35,113 nt of DNA from contig JALZVT010000033.1 in assembly GCA_023300545.1 (NCBI GenBank), positions 1 through 35,113 on the forward strand, written 5' to 3'. Position 1 is the first letter of the stretch; each line of letters opens with the position of its first letter. Below, piece after piece: positions 1 to 8,282 of this stretch. This DNA is from Pseudomonadales bacterium (GTDB lineage Bacteria; Pseudomonadota; Gammaproteobacteria; Pseudomonadales; Azotimanducaceae). Position numbers and translations under genes: made by a program. A model generated the notes under the pieces. It was not told the DNA's origin. It did not search any database and saw nothing but the letters and a program-made list of their open reading frames with translations.

Positions 1-978
1 CAGCGCCGTGGCGATGCAGACGTTGGGCTGCTGATCACCGAGGGCACCACCGTCGCCCGAGGTGGCGCGTCCAATGATGAAAACGTACCCAACTTCCATT
101 CCGAGCAAGCGCTAGCGGGCTGGGCCAACGTCGTGCAGGCCACGCACAAAACGCCAGCGAAGATCGCACCGCAGCTGTGGCACGTTGGCATGATGCGCAA
201 CCCGGGCACCGGACCTGAGCCTGACGCCATATCAGACGGCCCTTCGGGTCGCACCCATACCGGCAAGCAGGTACAGGACGAGCCTACCGACAGCGACGTT
301 GCCGACATGGTCATGGCCTATGCAAACGCTGCCGGCGAAGCTGCTCGCCTAGGCTTTGATAGCGTCGAAATTCACGGCGCACACGGCTACCTGATCGACG
401 AGTTTTTCTGGGGCGTTATGAATACCCGCTCTGGCAAATACGGCGGCAACCTCATCGACCGCGCCAAGTTTGCCGGTGAAGTGATTGCCGAATGTCGCAC
501 CCAGGTTGGGCCTGATATGCCCATCATCCTGCGCTGGTCCCAATGGAAGCAGCAAGACTTTAGCGCCCGCCTGGCAGAGACACCTCAAGAGCTGGAAGCC
601 TTTCTGAAGGTGTTTGTCGACGCCGGCGTTGACGTTCTGCACGCCAGCCAGCGGCGTTGGTGGGAAGCCGAATTTGCCGATGTAGACGGCGAACAGGGAC
701 TGAACCTCGCGGGCTGGTGCAAGAAACTCACTGGGCTGCCTTCAATCACTGTGGGCTCGGTTGGTCTGTCATCAGACTTCATTGGCAGCTTTCAGGGTGA
801 AGCCTCTAAAACCCAACCCATCGCGCTTGCGGTAGAGCGACTCGACAAAGGTGAGTTCGACATGATCGCTGTGGGTCGAGCGCTATTGCAGGACCCGGAG
901 TGGGCGCAGAAGATCAAAGATGATCGCCACGACGAACTGGCCGACTGGGACTCCGCGTCGTTGACCACGCTGTACTAG
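1..978 (+). CDS. NADH:flavin oxidoreductase, Old Yellow Enzyme family (5'-truncated by window edge)
   Basis: FMN-dependent ene-reductase/oxidoreductase of the OYE TIM-barrel family, expected to be cytoplasmic and to use NAD(P)H to reduce an activated alkene or related substrate. The frame is open from base 1, so the gene starts before the window; a GTG at 133 lies inside the domain and is not the start. Visible family signatures in order are LLITEGT near the edge, PQLWHVG, the IHGAHGYLIDEFFWG segment with the substrate/flavin-side His residues, N-T-R-S-G-K-Y-G-G, and the C-terminal phosphate-binding strands ITVGSVG and DMIAVGRALLQDPEW. About 325 residues are present against a usual 360-370, so only an N-terminal piece is missing. 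The substrate cannot be read from the sequence. Confidence 0.9.
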   Translation, partial: QRRGDADVGLLITEGTTVARGGASNDENVPNFHSEQALAGWANVVQATHKTPAKIAPQLWHVGMMRNPGTGPEPDAISDGPSGRTHTGKQVQDEPTDSDVADMVMAYANAAGEAARLGFDSVEIHGAHGYLIDEFFWGVMNTRSGKYGGNLIDRAKFAGEVIAECRTQVGPDMPIILRWSQWKQQDFSARLAETPQELEAFLKVFVDAGVDVLHASQRRWWEAEFADVDGEQGLNLAGWCKKLTGLPSITVGSVGLSSDFIGSFQGEASKTQPIALAVERLDKGEFDMIAVGRALLQDPEWAQKIKDDRHDELADWDSASLTTLY

Positions 979-1010
979 CGTCGGTCACCATATACAGCGA
1001 CGGCAGCTCC

Positions 1011-1081
1011 AGGCTGTTGTCCTGGCTGTGGTCACAAGAGGGAGCGCGATGTATCGGGTTTGGTGCCGATTTTTTGGCACC
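1011..1081. other. Two small inverted repeats after the oxidoreductase gene
   Basis: CCAGG and CCTGG near 1011-1027 can pair. GGTGCC (1062-1067) and GGCACC (1076-1081) can pair around a T-rich loop. They could form a weak terminator for the upstream gene, but the T tract lies in the loop rather than after the stem, so this is tentative. Confidence 0.25.
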
Positions 1082-1205
1082 TGACTTAGGCGTCGACATT
1101 AACTGCTAATTCGCGAAAGTCTTGCGGATTTCGAGGACTGCATCTACGCGAAGAAGATCTTCAGCGCGTACCCTCCCCGGCTCCATTTGTGCAGCAGGAA
1201 TGCGA

Positions 1206-1352
1206 ATGTCTGAAAACACCACACCCCCCGTAGCCGCCCTCACCGCCGATCAGTTAGCTGACAAGCGCATCATCAAACAGCTCGTCGTCTGCATCGCCGT
1301 GATGATGGCAATTGCAATCGCCATTGCCACCACAGCCACCTCTATCGCCTAG
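1206..1352 (+). CDS. Small single-pass membrane protein (48 aa), unknown function
   Basis: I chose the ATG at 1206 because AGGA (1196-1199) sits six bases upstream; the frame stays open to 1122, but the upstream part is Arg/Ser-rich and looks non-coding. The protein begins MSENTTPPVAALTADQLADK, then has one hydrophobic stretch rich in Val, Ile, Ala and Met (about residues 24-46) that should form a transmembrane helix with a short charged lead. I do not recognise a family. It is convergent with the gene on the minus strand that ends at 1368, leaving 15 bp between stops. Its small size leaves a real chance that it is not expressed. Confidence 0.5.
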   Translation: MSENTTPPVAALTADQLADKRIIKQLVVCIAVMMAIAIAIATTATSIA

Positions 1353-1367
1353 CGCGCTGCGCTATCG

Positions 1368-1787
1368 CTATATATTGGTACGACCCTCGACTTTGAAATA
1401 CAGGCCATCTTCCTGTTCGTGCAGCTCACCCGACATATAAAATGATGGTGCGTACTCGAACTTAAGCGGAGTGGTCAGTTCACCCTTGTGCTTGTTAGGC
1501 ACCAGACGAAGCTCTATTTCGCCCTCCTTTACCCGCTCGATCGTCTCCAGATACTCTTTATAACCATTGCCACCGGCGGCTTCCATTTCGCTACGAACAA
1601 AGAACTTGGCTTCTTCGCCTTCTACCGCCATTGGGTGCAGACGGTTCTTGCCGTCGTAGGCGGCAGACCAACCGAAGAAATAGGCGACTTTTTCTTCCTC
1701 ATTGATCGCGACCCATGAACCCACCCGGCTTTTTTGGGTCGCGCCGACCCGCTTGGCAAATTCTGTTTTTGTTAGCTTCTTTAACAT
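1368..1787 (-). CDS. Conserved-looking hypothetical protein, 139 aa
   Basis: The start is placed at the ATG at 1787, preceded by AAGGG about eight bases upstream; the frame stays open to 1817 without a better signal. The protein begins MLKKLTKTEFAKRVGATQKS, has a mixed alpha/beta composition, is rich in Lys and Glu, and has no signal peptide or membrane segment, so it is probably cytoplasmic. A central segment (VAYFFGWSAAYDGKNRLHP) is followed by a Glu/Lys-rich helix-like stretch and a beta-rich tail. The N-terminal Lys/Thr-rich helix could resemble a helix-turn-helix, but I cannot place it in a named family. A 13-bp palindrome (1812-1824) lies just upstream. Confidence 0.65.
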   Translation of the reverse strand: MLKKLTKTEFAKRVGATQKSRVGSWVAINEEEKVAYFFGWSAAYDGKNRLHPMAVEGEEAKFFVRSEMEAAGGNGYKEYLETIERVKEGEIELRLVPNKHKGELTTPLKFEYAPSFYMSGELHEQEDGLYFKVEGRTNI

Positions 1788-1811
1788 GCTCGGTACCCTT
1801 AGATTCAGATG

Positions 1812-1824
1812 AGCCACAGTGGCT
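1812..1824. promoter_or_regulatory. Short palindrome upstream of the 139-aa gene
   Basis: AGCCAC-A-GTGGCT is a perfect 6+1+6 palindrome about 25 bp upstream of the minus-strand start at 1787. It could be an operator or a 5'-leader hairpin. No matching regulator is visible nearby, so this is only a candidate site. Confidence 0.3.
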
Positions 1825-1940
1825 TCTCGGATGGCTCTCTCTTACGTCAACGTGATGACGTCGCCTTCCCCAGACGGGGTCCCAATTTTCTACCAGATAG
1901 CGATGTAAGCCAACAACAATATGATCTCTGGCTCAGATGC

Positions 1941-3380
1941 CTAGGCTCCATCGCCTTCGAGTTGGTCGGTCCAGAGGCTCGCCAACCCGGGCAACCGCAC
2001 CAACCCGGTGAGCACTATCAGCCCCAGCAGCGAAAGCGTGGCCAAGACGGTCCAGCCTAGACTGGCAATGACATCAGCCGCAGCGGGCGCGAAACCCACA
2101 AAAGCGCAGGCAACCAATGCGCAGGCGAGCATGCTCCACCAGCGGTAATGGACGGGTGCGAGCGCTTTACCATCCAGAACATAGCCGCTCAAGCGGACAA
2201 GCTGTCCCACAACCACCGCAGCAATGGCCCCATAAGCGCCCAATTTGGGTATTAACAGCGTGAACCCAGCAACCGCAACAACAGCGCCACAGACATCAAT
2301 CAGCAGAACCCGATAGCCGGTCTCACGGGCGTAGCTGCCCACCTCCGTAAGGCCAGACAGCGCATGCAGGGTTTGGGTAACAACCAGTAACGGCAATAGC
2401 GCAATAGCGCCGACGAAGGCCACCGGCAAAACCGCGACAATGAACACCGGTGCGAGTAACGCCACGCCCGTCGCGGAGACAATGAGAACGGCAACGCCGA
2501 GCCCCCAAAAGTCGGCGCTGCGCTCTAGACCACCAGGCTCTTGCAACGCCGCAATGCGTTTGGGCAACCACCAGAGTTCTAAGGGATAGAGCAGCAGTCC
2601 GGTTGCCAAGGCCAGCCGACTGGCGAGGCCAAACTGCCCCAATACATCCGCACCCACGCCCTGGGCCAAAAACAACCGATTGGCACTGCCCAGCAGAAAC
2701 ATCGCAAGCATTGCCCCCACCAGCGGCGCGCCGTAAGTGGCCACCTGAGCAAATCGCTCCCGGGACAGTCGAAACGGCGTCAACCGCGACTGCTGCCAGG
2801 TTAGCACCAGTGAGAAGGTAGTAAGAACAACCCCATTAGAGATGAGCACTCCATCTGCACCAAAGCCCATGGTCAGTACCACGGCAATGCCAACAACCTG
2901 ACACAGGGTTCGGCTCACCACCACACGAAGGTAGCCATGGGCATCATCACACAACCGCAGCCAGGCCATAGGCAACACGATGAGGTTATTCAGACATGAA
3001 GCGACCAGCATAAATTGCAGCGCCGGCAAACCGATTTCCAACGACAACAGCCCTTTCAACATCGGGGCACACAGCAAGGTAACCACCGCGCCTATCGTCG
3101 CAAGAACAACCGCACAGCCCATAATTTCGCCAGCCACCAGGGATTCACCATCTGCTGAACCCGCCGTACTCGCAAAGCGAATGATCTGCTCGGTCAGGCC
3201 GAGCCCAACAACCATAATCACCACTTCTGACAAGGCAACCGCCACGTCAAAGTAACCGTAAGATTCCGGACTAAGGTACGCCGCCATCAGCGGTATAGTG
3301 ATCAGCGCGAAGCTCTTTTCGAGCGCCACGCTGAGCGCATAAAGCGCTGGTGCGGGCAGCTTCGCAAGCCGTGTCAGCAT
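1941..3380 (-). CDS. Oligosaccharide flippase family protein (Wzx/MOP-type)
   Basis: Integral inner-membrane protein of 479 aa with about 12-14 hydrophobic segments over its whole length, typical in size and pattern for Wzx-like flippases of the MOP exporter superfamily. These move undecaprenyl-linked sugar units across the inner membrane during exopolysaccharide or O-antigen synthesis. The N-terminus (LEKSFALITIPLMAAYLSP followed by an ESYGYFDVA turn) fits the first two helices of this family, where a conserved small/aromatic segment follows helix one. The ATG at 3380 lies 3 bp after the stop codon of the acyltransferase gene upstream, so the two are almost certainly co-transcribed and probably translationally coupled. 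The sugar substrate cannot be predicted. Confidence 0.85.
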   Translation of the reverse strand: MLTRLAKLPAPALYALSVALEKSFALITIPLMAAYLSPESYGYFDVAVALSEVVIMVVGLGLTEQIIRFASTAGSADGESLVAGEIMGCAVVLATIGAVVTLLCAPMLKGLLSLEIGLPALQFMLVASCLNNLIVLPMAWLRLCDDAHGYLRVVVSRTLCQVVGIAVVLTMGFGADGVLISNGVVLTTFSLVLTWQQSRLTPFRLSRERFAQVATYGAPLVGAMLAMFLLGSANRLFLAQGVGADVLGQFGLASRLALATGLLLYPLELWWLPKRIAALQEPGGLERSADFWGLGVAVLIVSATGVALLAPVFIVAVLPVAFVGAIALLPLLVVTQTLHALSGLTEVGSYARETGYRVLLIDVCGAVVAVAGFTLLIPKLGAYGAIAAVVVGQLVRLSGYVLDGKALAPVHYRWWSMLACALVACAFVGFAPAAADVIASLGWTVLATLSLLGLIVLTGLVRLPGLASLWTDQLEGDGA

Positions 3381-3383
3381 CGG

Positions 3384-4598
3384 TTAAAACCAGGTCTTGG
3401 CCGGCGCTACCAATCGGGCAACGTTACGGGTTTGACGCGACAGGGTACGCACCATAGGCGCAAGCTGATACTTCATTGCGTAGGCCATCGCCGGTCGCAG
3501 CCCAGGCGAGAACAACTCAACATCGATATATTGACGGGTTTGCTTGGTCAGACTGCGCAGATAGGCGTAGTTATCACCGCAGCAATCGTAGGTGTGCGCC
3601 ACACCGGTCTCAAACATGTTCTTGAGTACGTGGGCCATGAGAACTGAGCCGGGCGATAGCGACGCAAACGCCTGATCGTAGTCGGCCCTGATAGGGTAAA
3701 CGATGCCCCCATAGTGCAGTAAAAGTTCAAAGGCAACGGGTTGTCCATTACTGTGCAGCACCCAAACGACAACGTCATTTTTCAGCCCAAGATCATCAAT
3801 CAGCCGCCAAACAAACTCGCGGCCTGCTTGATCATTCGCTAGATCCGTTTTTGTCTCAACTTTCCAACTGCGGCTGGACACGGCAACAACGTCGTCTAAT
3901 ACCGGGTCGGTAGAACTTTGTACTTTATATTGCTGCACCTCAAGTTCGTCGCGGCTATCCAGAAACTTGAGCCTGCGCCGAAGGGTTTTACGCGTCGAAG
4001 ACGACAGCTGTTTAAGGTAACCCTGCCAATCACCGGCAAAGGAAATAATCGGGGTTTTCAGACTGGTTTCTACGCCAATCGTAAGATCTAACCCATCCAC
4101 TTGACTGGCGCGCTTCGCAACAATGCCATCAGCCGGCAGTTTTCGCAGACGCATTACGTCACAGGGGTTATTTACCACTAACAGTTCGAGCACCTCGTCG
4201 ACCCTGCTTGTAGTTAAGTTGGGTGCCAATAGTATGTCACTAAAGGGCGAATAGCCGTTGCTCGCAAGTTCTGTTGTCGCAAGGCACAAACCACGTTCGC
4301 GAACATTGGTCGAATAGAGTGGTGCAATTGCGACCAGCTTGTCGTTACTCAGAACTGCGCCGAGTGCTAACTTAAAATTTGCGCCAAAGCTATCCCACCA
4401 GGCGAGGTGCCACAGATGCGACAACGGCAACAACGGCTGCACCTGCTGCGCATCAAGCTCAGCCCACTGCGAACCCAGAGAAGCTAAGCCCTCTCTGGTG
4501 TCTATGCGGCGGTATTCGAGCTGGTTTAACAACGGCGTATCCCAATCTTGCTGATACTTATCAACGGCAGCTGATCCCGTCGCGAACCTGCACGACAA
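3384..4598 (-). CDS. GNAT-fold acyltransferase, CelD/BcsL (FemAB-like) family
   Basis: Protein of about 404 aa matching the Acetyltransf_6 (CelD/BcsL-like) group found in exopolysaccharide and cellulose loci, thought to transfer acyl or aminoacyl groups during polysaccharide assembly. The N-terminal half (about 27-175) carries the first GNAT-like domain. The second contains a basic segment (STRKTLRRRLKFL, about 201-213), the SPGSVLMAHVLKNMFETG helix (about 315-332) and the YDCCGDNYAYLR motif (about 337-348), which corresponds to the family's Asp-Gly-Tyr region. The start is uncertain: the longest frame begins with TTG at 4598, with no strong ribosome site. It sits directly upstream of the flippase gene and is divergent from the JmjC-like gene. 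Confidence 0.8.
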   Translation of the reverse strand: MSCRFATGSAAVDKYQQDWDTPLLNQLEYRRIDTREGLASLGSQWAELDAQQVQPLLPLSHLWHLAWWDSFGANFKLALGAVLSNDKLVAIAPLYSTNVRERGLCLATTELASNGYSPFSDILLAPNLTTSRVDEVLELLVVNNPCDVMRLRKLPADGIVAKRASQVDGLDLTIGVETSLKTPIISFAGDWQGYLKQLSSSTRKTLRRRLKFLDSRDELEVQQYKVQSSTDPVLDDVVAVSSRSWKVETKTDLANDQAGREFVWRLIDDLGLKNDVVVWVLHSNGQPVAFELLLHYGGIVYPIRADYDQAFASLSPGSVLMAHVLKNMFETGVAHTYDCCGDNYAYLRSLTKQTRQYIDVELFSPGLRPAMAYAMKYQLAPMVRTLSRQTRNVARLVAPAKTWF

Positions 4599-4659
4599 CC
4601 GAACGCCTATTGCCTCTAGTCTGAATTAGCGGCCGATCGGCTGCCGGGCGCTGCATCAC

Positions 4660-4698
4660 AGTTGTGACTAGTGTGCGAGGCTGCACACTCTGACAACT
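4660..4698. promoter_or_regulatory. Interrupted palindrome in the divergent promoter region
   Basis: Two nested inverted pairs share one axis: AGTTGT (4660-4665) with ACAACT (4693-4698), and GTGTGC (4671-4676) with GCACAC (4683-4688), with a 6-bp centre. It lies in the 204-bp gap between divergent genes, where an operator or hairpin could control both the polysaccharide pair and the JmjC-like gene. Confidence 0.5.
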
Positions 4699-4802
4699 TT
4701 CTAGACCGTGGGTTCCCGCACAGAAACACGCGCAGACAGGTGAAATAGTTTCAGAGCGGCAATACCAAGCTGCCGATTCCTGGAACAGAACGAGACCATC
4801 AC

Positions 4803-5819
4803 ATGACGTCACCATCCGCGGCTATCAACTGGACTCCCGAGGAATACGCTAACTTTGGCGTAAAACCACAGGTGAGCGCCCACTCGTATCACGATTTGCC
4901 TTTGTTTAGCGATGATGTGCTGATCAAGCTGCTCGACAGTTACCCGCGAGAGAATTTACAAGCCCACACAATGGGCTTAGATCCCACCAACTACGCTGAC
5001 TGGAAACAGGTCAACATTCGCAAAGAGACCACGGGTGAAGAGATGCTGGCGGCGGTACGTTGTGGCCGAATGTGGCTCAACCTTACGCACCTCGAAAAAC
5101 GCAACAGCGACTACGCTAAGATCATCGATGGCATGTACGAACATCTGGATGAAAACTGCGAACAACTACACAACCCCAAAAGCATGCACAGTGCCCTGCT
5201 GATCAGCTCACCAGGTGCCCAGGTGTATTACCACCTCGACGCTGAGCCCAATATGATTTGGCACATGCGCGGGCAAAAACACATCTGGATGTACCCCGCG
5301 ATGAACATGGACATTGTTCCGCAAAATTTTCTTGAAGATATCTACTCCGGCGAAATTGATGAAGATCTGCCGTACCGACCGGAGTTTGATGAGTTAGCGA
5401 TGCACGCGTTGCTGAACCCGGGTGATGCCGCTTCCTGGCCACACAACGCCCCTCATCGCATTCAGAATGTCGATCTGAATGTGTCGTTGGCAACCAGCTA
5501 TTCCACAACTGATATCTATAACCGCCAATACGTACAGTTGGCAAATCGCTTTGTTTTAAGAACGTTAGGCATCAAAAACCGCAGCATGGACGAAACGGGC
5601 TTTCTGCCGGCACTAAAGCGAACAATTTACCGAGCGTTGAATCGTCTCCGCCCATTTAAACGCCGGGTGGCCGCGAGCTACCTCACTGACCTTGAGCTGG
5701 ACCCAACCGCACCGATGGGTATGCGCAATCTGTCAGAGCCTACCCTGCCTGTATTTGCTCGCAGCGATGAGACACATGATCTGGAAAACGCCGAACTGCC
5801 TTTGCAACGAGCAGGGTAA
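4803..5819 (+). CDS. Cupin/JmjC-like 2-oxoglutarate-Fe(II) oxygenase-fold protein
   Basis: Soluble 338-aa protein without a signal peptide. The central region (about 130-235) has the layout of JmjC/cupin_8-type oxygenases: SSPGAQVYYHLD with an H-x-D iron pair (His144, Asp146), GQKHIWMYP with a candidate 2-oxoglutarate-binding Lys159, then PGDAASWPHNAPHRIQN with a distal His218. The C-terminal 90 residues are basic and contain a probable helix bundle. The family hydroxylates proteins or small molecules, but several members in polysaccharide loci have no known substrate. The ATG at 4803 has only a weak ribosome site. It is divergent from the acyltransferase/flippase pair, which suggests an envelope-polysaccharide role; that part is inference. 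Confidence 0.7.
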   Translation: MTSPSAAINWTPEEYANFGVKPQVSAHSYHDLPLFSDDVLIKLLDSYPRENLQAHTMGLDPTNYADWKQVNIRKETTGEEMLAAVRCGRMWLNLTHLEKRNSDYAKIIDGMYEHLDENCEQLHNPKSMHSALLISSPGAQVYYHLDAEPNMIWHMRGQKHIWMYPAMNMDIVPQNFLEDIYSGEIDEDLPYRPEFDELAMHALLNPGDAASWPHNAPHRIQNVDLNVSLATSYSTTDIYNRQYVQLANRFVLRTLGIKNRSMDETGFLPALKRTIYRALNRLRPFKRRVAASYLTDLELDPTAPMGMRNLSEPTLPVFARSDETHDLENAELPLQRAG

Positions 5820-5925
5820 ACCAAAGACAAAACCGCTTAGCCCTGAGGTGAGTTGGGGATGGCTGTGATTTAGCGTTAAGGTAGCTCGCTACTGATTTCA
5901 CAACCCATCGCCTGAGGTATACGCC

Positions 5926-6312
5926 GTGACCACCGAACTCACCATGCTGCTATTCAGCACGCTACTTTTTTTTGCCATCATCATGGTCCAGGCCCTAATG
6001 GCGATCAGTCAAAATGGCTTGCCGGCACAGCTTGGCAATCGAGATGGCCTGCCTAGCCCATCGCCGGTACGAGATCGCCTGCAGCGCTTGACGGCAAACA
6101 TGCAAGAAAACCTGGTGATGTTTACGGCCATCGTATTAACCGCGCATGGCGCTGGTGTATCCAACGAAGGCACTGTGCTCGGCGCGAGCATGTTCTTTTA
6201 TGCGCGGGCAGCCCACGCTGTCATCTACGGGTTCGGACTACCGTATATTAGACCATTCGTATGGGCTATCGCCGTTGTTGGTATGGCACTGATCGTTTTC
6301 GAATTGTTTTAA
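5926..6312 (+). CDS. MAPEG family membrane protein
   Basis: A 128-aa integral membrane protein with four hydrophobic segments and the MAPEG pattern: a first helix, a polar loop with R-L-Q-R-L-T-A-N-M-Q-E-N, then the second helix (LVMFTAIVLTAHGAG) and FFYARAAHAVIYGFGLPYIR before the last helix. Bacterial MAPEG proteins resemble microsomal glutathione transferases, but most have no proven substrate. The start is GTG at 5926, supported by TGAGG (5913-5917) eight bases upstream. Its stop overlaps the stop of the convergent thioredoxin/DUF255 gene by 4 bp. A second, poorly similar MAPEG gene lies at 26755-27144. Confidence 0.85.
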   Translation: MTTELTMLLFSTLLFFAIIMVQALMAISQNGLPAQLGNRDGLPSPSPVRDRLQRLTANMQENLVMFTAIVLTAHGAGVSNEGTVLGASMFFYARAAHAVIYGFGLPYIRPFVWAIAVVGMALIVFELF

Positions 6313-8093
6313 CGGCTCGGCGCTGACCGAAATAATCTGGCCTGAGTTGCGACCTCAGCTGGATCGAATATGGGCACCGAACAGGCGTTGTCGTTACAAA
6401 TGTACATGGCCGACCGGTCGCGCTTAGGGTAGCGACCGGCAGTTTCAAAATGAATCACTTTTCGCGGTTCAAACACGTCGCGCCCGGCCTGCAGCAACGC
6501 AACGGCCGCCGGGTCATCAAGCTCCCCCACCACTGAAAACTCGACATAGCCCGTGGTGAGCGTTTCCAACGCCATGGCCAGGTTGCCCGTGATCCGGCCT
6601 TCTCTTTTCACGGCTTCCTCAGGTGTTGACGCCCGAATGGCCCGTTCAGCAGCGGTTTTATAGGATTCGTTCTTGGCGAGCACCCCCAACAAATACAGAA
6701 ACCGCGCAGCGACGGCATTATCTTCCAGTGGCTTACGACGGCCAGGAGAGCCATCATCGGCCGCACCATAAAACCCCCCTAAGCGCTTATCTTCGAGAGC
6801 CGCCAGCATATGATCTGCAGTCTCAATAGCCTTGTCTTTGTATGTGTCTCTACCCGTCACCCTGTATAGGTTCAGCAAACTAATACCAAAGTGACCCTGG
6901 GTTCGAAGAAACATTTTGGGTGCAGCCGAGAACGTTAAGGAGCGTTCGTCAGCCAGTAGTTCGTCATCGGGAATCAGTTGGCGCATCCAACCTTGGGGTG
7001 TTTGCCTGCTCGCCAACAGCGCATCCATAGCGGTTACGGCCGACTCCAGATACGCAGGCTCTCTCGTTGCGGTGTAAGCTAACGAGTAACCCGTAATCAT
7101 CCGAGCGTTTTGATCGGTGTAAACGGCGTGGTCTAAGGTGGGCAACCCGTGTTTGCGCCGCGCCTTGTCACCCAACTTATAGTACGAGCGCATATCGATG
7201 GTTTGGGGGTGCTTATCCAAACGATCTTGAGTGCTCGCATAGTAGGTGCCCTGGACAGATCGCATGTACTGGGACACATAACGATGAACATCCTTAATAG
7301 CATCTCGGTAAGCGCTTTTGCCGGTAATTTGATACGCGTCGGCATAGGCTTGCAACGCCGCGATTTGATTTTCTAAGCGCTTCTCCGGAAGGATGTTAGA
7401 CCACCGACCGACCGACTCATAAAACATGCCGCCCCAAACGGGATCTATATGATTGAGCAAACCATCGAGCACTCGGGTGGCCGACTCAAGCGCTTGCTCA
7501 TCCCCATTGGCATGGTGCCGCAACAATAGCGATCGAATGGGCTCAGCGGTTTCAAAAATACCTGAGTTCATTTGCGCAAAAACTCGATCTTGTCGCGCTC
7601 GAATCACGTCACGCAATTCACCGAGGTCAGTGGATCGCGGCGTGTTGCTAACTGAGTACGGCGCACTCGGATCGGCCTCTAACTTTCCCGCCGAAAAGTC
7701 GCTTAAAAATTTCTTGAGCAGAAAAACATAACGGTCGGGAAACGTACGACCTCTAAATCCAACAACCTGAGTTGCATCAGGTAACAGCACGGCGTTCGCA
7801 GGCCATGCCCAGTCTGAGTACCGTTCGCCCAGATCCGGTTCAGCAACGCTATCAATCTGAATGGGAATAAAATTCTCATTCAGCAACTCAATGACTCGAG
7901 GGTCAGCAAAGGTTCTGGTTTCCATGAAGCGACAGGCTGTGCAGCCTTCATGACCGACATAAACCATGATCAGCTTGTTTTCAGTTCTGGCCGTTTCAAA
8001 CGCGCCACTCGACCACTGGTACCAGTTGATCTTGGCCACGGCAAAGGCCGGGTTAGACAGAACAACTAAAAATAGTAGGACAATTATTCTCAT
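6309..8093 (-). CDS. Exported thioredoxin-domain protein of the DUF255 (YyaL/SPATA20-like) type
   Basis: Two-domain protein of 594 aa. The start is taken as the ATG at 8093, because the frame's upstream TTG (8105) adds nothing to the signal peptide. Residues 1-18 form a signal peptide ending A-F-A, so the protein is likely periplasmic. A thioredoxin-like domain follows with a C-T-A-C active-site pair (Cys51, Cys54) and a WAWPANAVLLPD segment corresponding to the family's cis-Pro region. The rest (about 160-594) is an alpha/alpha-barrel-like domain related to glycosidases and N-acylglucosamine epimerases, with repeated aromatic/His helices. Cytoplasmic family members usually carry a CHWCH-type motif; here the His residues are absent. 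The substrate is unknown. Confidence 0.75.
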   Translation of the reverse strand: MRIIVLLFLVVLSNPAFAVAKINWYQWSSGAFETARTENKLIMVYVGHEGCTACRFMETRTFADPRVIELLNENFIPIQIDSVAEPDLGERYSDWAWPANAVLLPDATQVVGFRGRTFPDRYVFLLKKFLSDFSAGKLEADPSAPYSVSNTPRSTDLGELRDVIRARQDRVFAQMNSGIFETAEPIRSLLLRHHANGDEQALESATRVLDGLLNHIDPVWGGMFYESVGRWSNILPEKRLENQIAALQAYADAYQITGKSAYRDAIKDVHRYVSQYMRSVQGTYYASTQDRLDKHPQTIDMRSYYKLGDKARRKHGLPTLDHAVYTDQNARMITGYSLAYTATREPAYLESAVTAMDALLASRQTPQGWMRQLIPDDELLADERSLTFSAAPKMFLRTQGHFGISLLNLYRVTGRDTYKDKAIETADHMLAALEDKRLGGFYGAADDGSPGRRKPLEDNAVAARFLYLLGVLAKNESYKTAAERAIRASTPEEAVKREGRITGNLAMALETLTTGYVEFSVVGELDDPAAVALLQAGRDVFEPRKVIHFETAGRYPKRDRSAMYICNDNACSVPIFDPAEVATQARLFRSAPSR

Positions 8094-8225
8094 GGCGCTC
8101 AGCAATTGGTCAAATATGAAGACGCCCCTATATTGACCTACTGATAGATAAAATGATTCCCTTAAAACGAAAAAACCTTAGCCTGAGCAGTTCTCGGCAA
8201 ACGCCGCCTCATCCGCTAGGTCCAC

Positions 8226-8246
8226 TTCAGCGAGCGAGCAGCTGAA
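8226..8246 (-). terminator. Possible terminator hairpin after the MFS gene
   Basis: TTCAGC (8226-8231) and GCTGAA (8241-8246) form a perfect 6-bp stem with a 9-base loop, just past the stop of the minus-strand transporter gene. No run of T follows on that strand, so intrinsic termination is doubtful. The rest of the 8094-8282 gap shows no gene. Confidence 0.3.
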
Positions 8247-8282
8247 AAACTGGCCTTCGCAGCGACCACTAATCACAGTTGG

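Noticed and set aside
133-978. A complete oxidoreductase gene starting at GTG 133
   Set aside because: The same frame continues to base 1 and encodes the family's upstream LLITEGT strand, so the gene is cut by the window edge.
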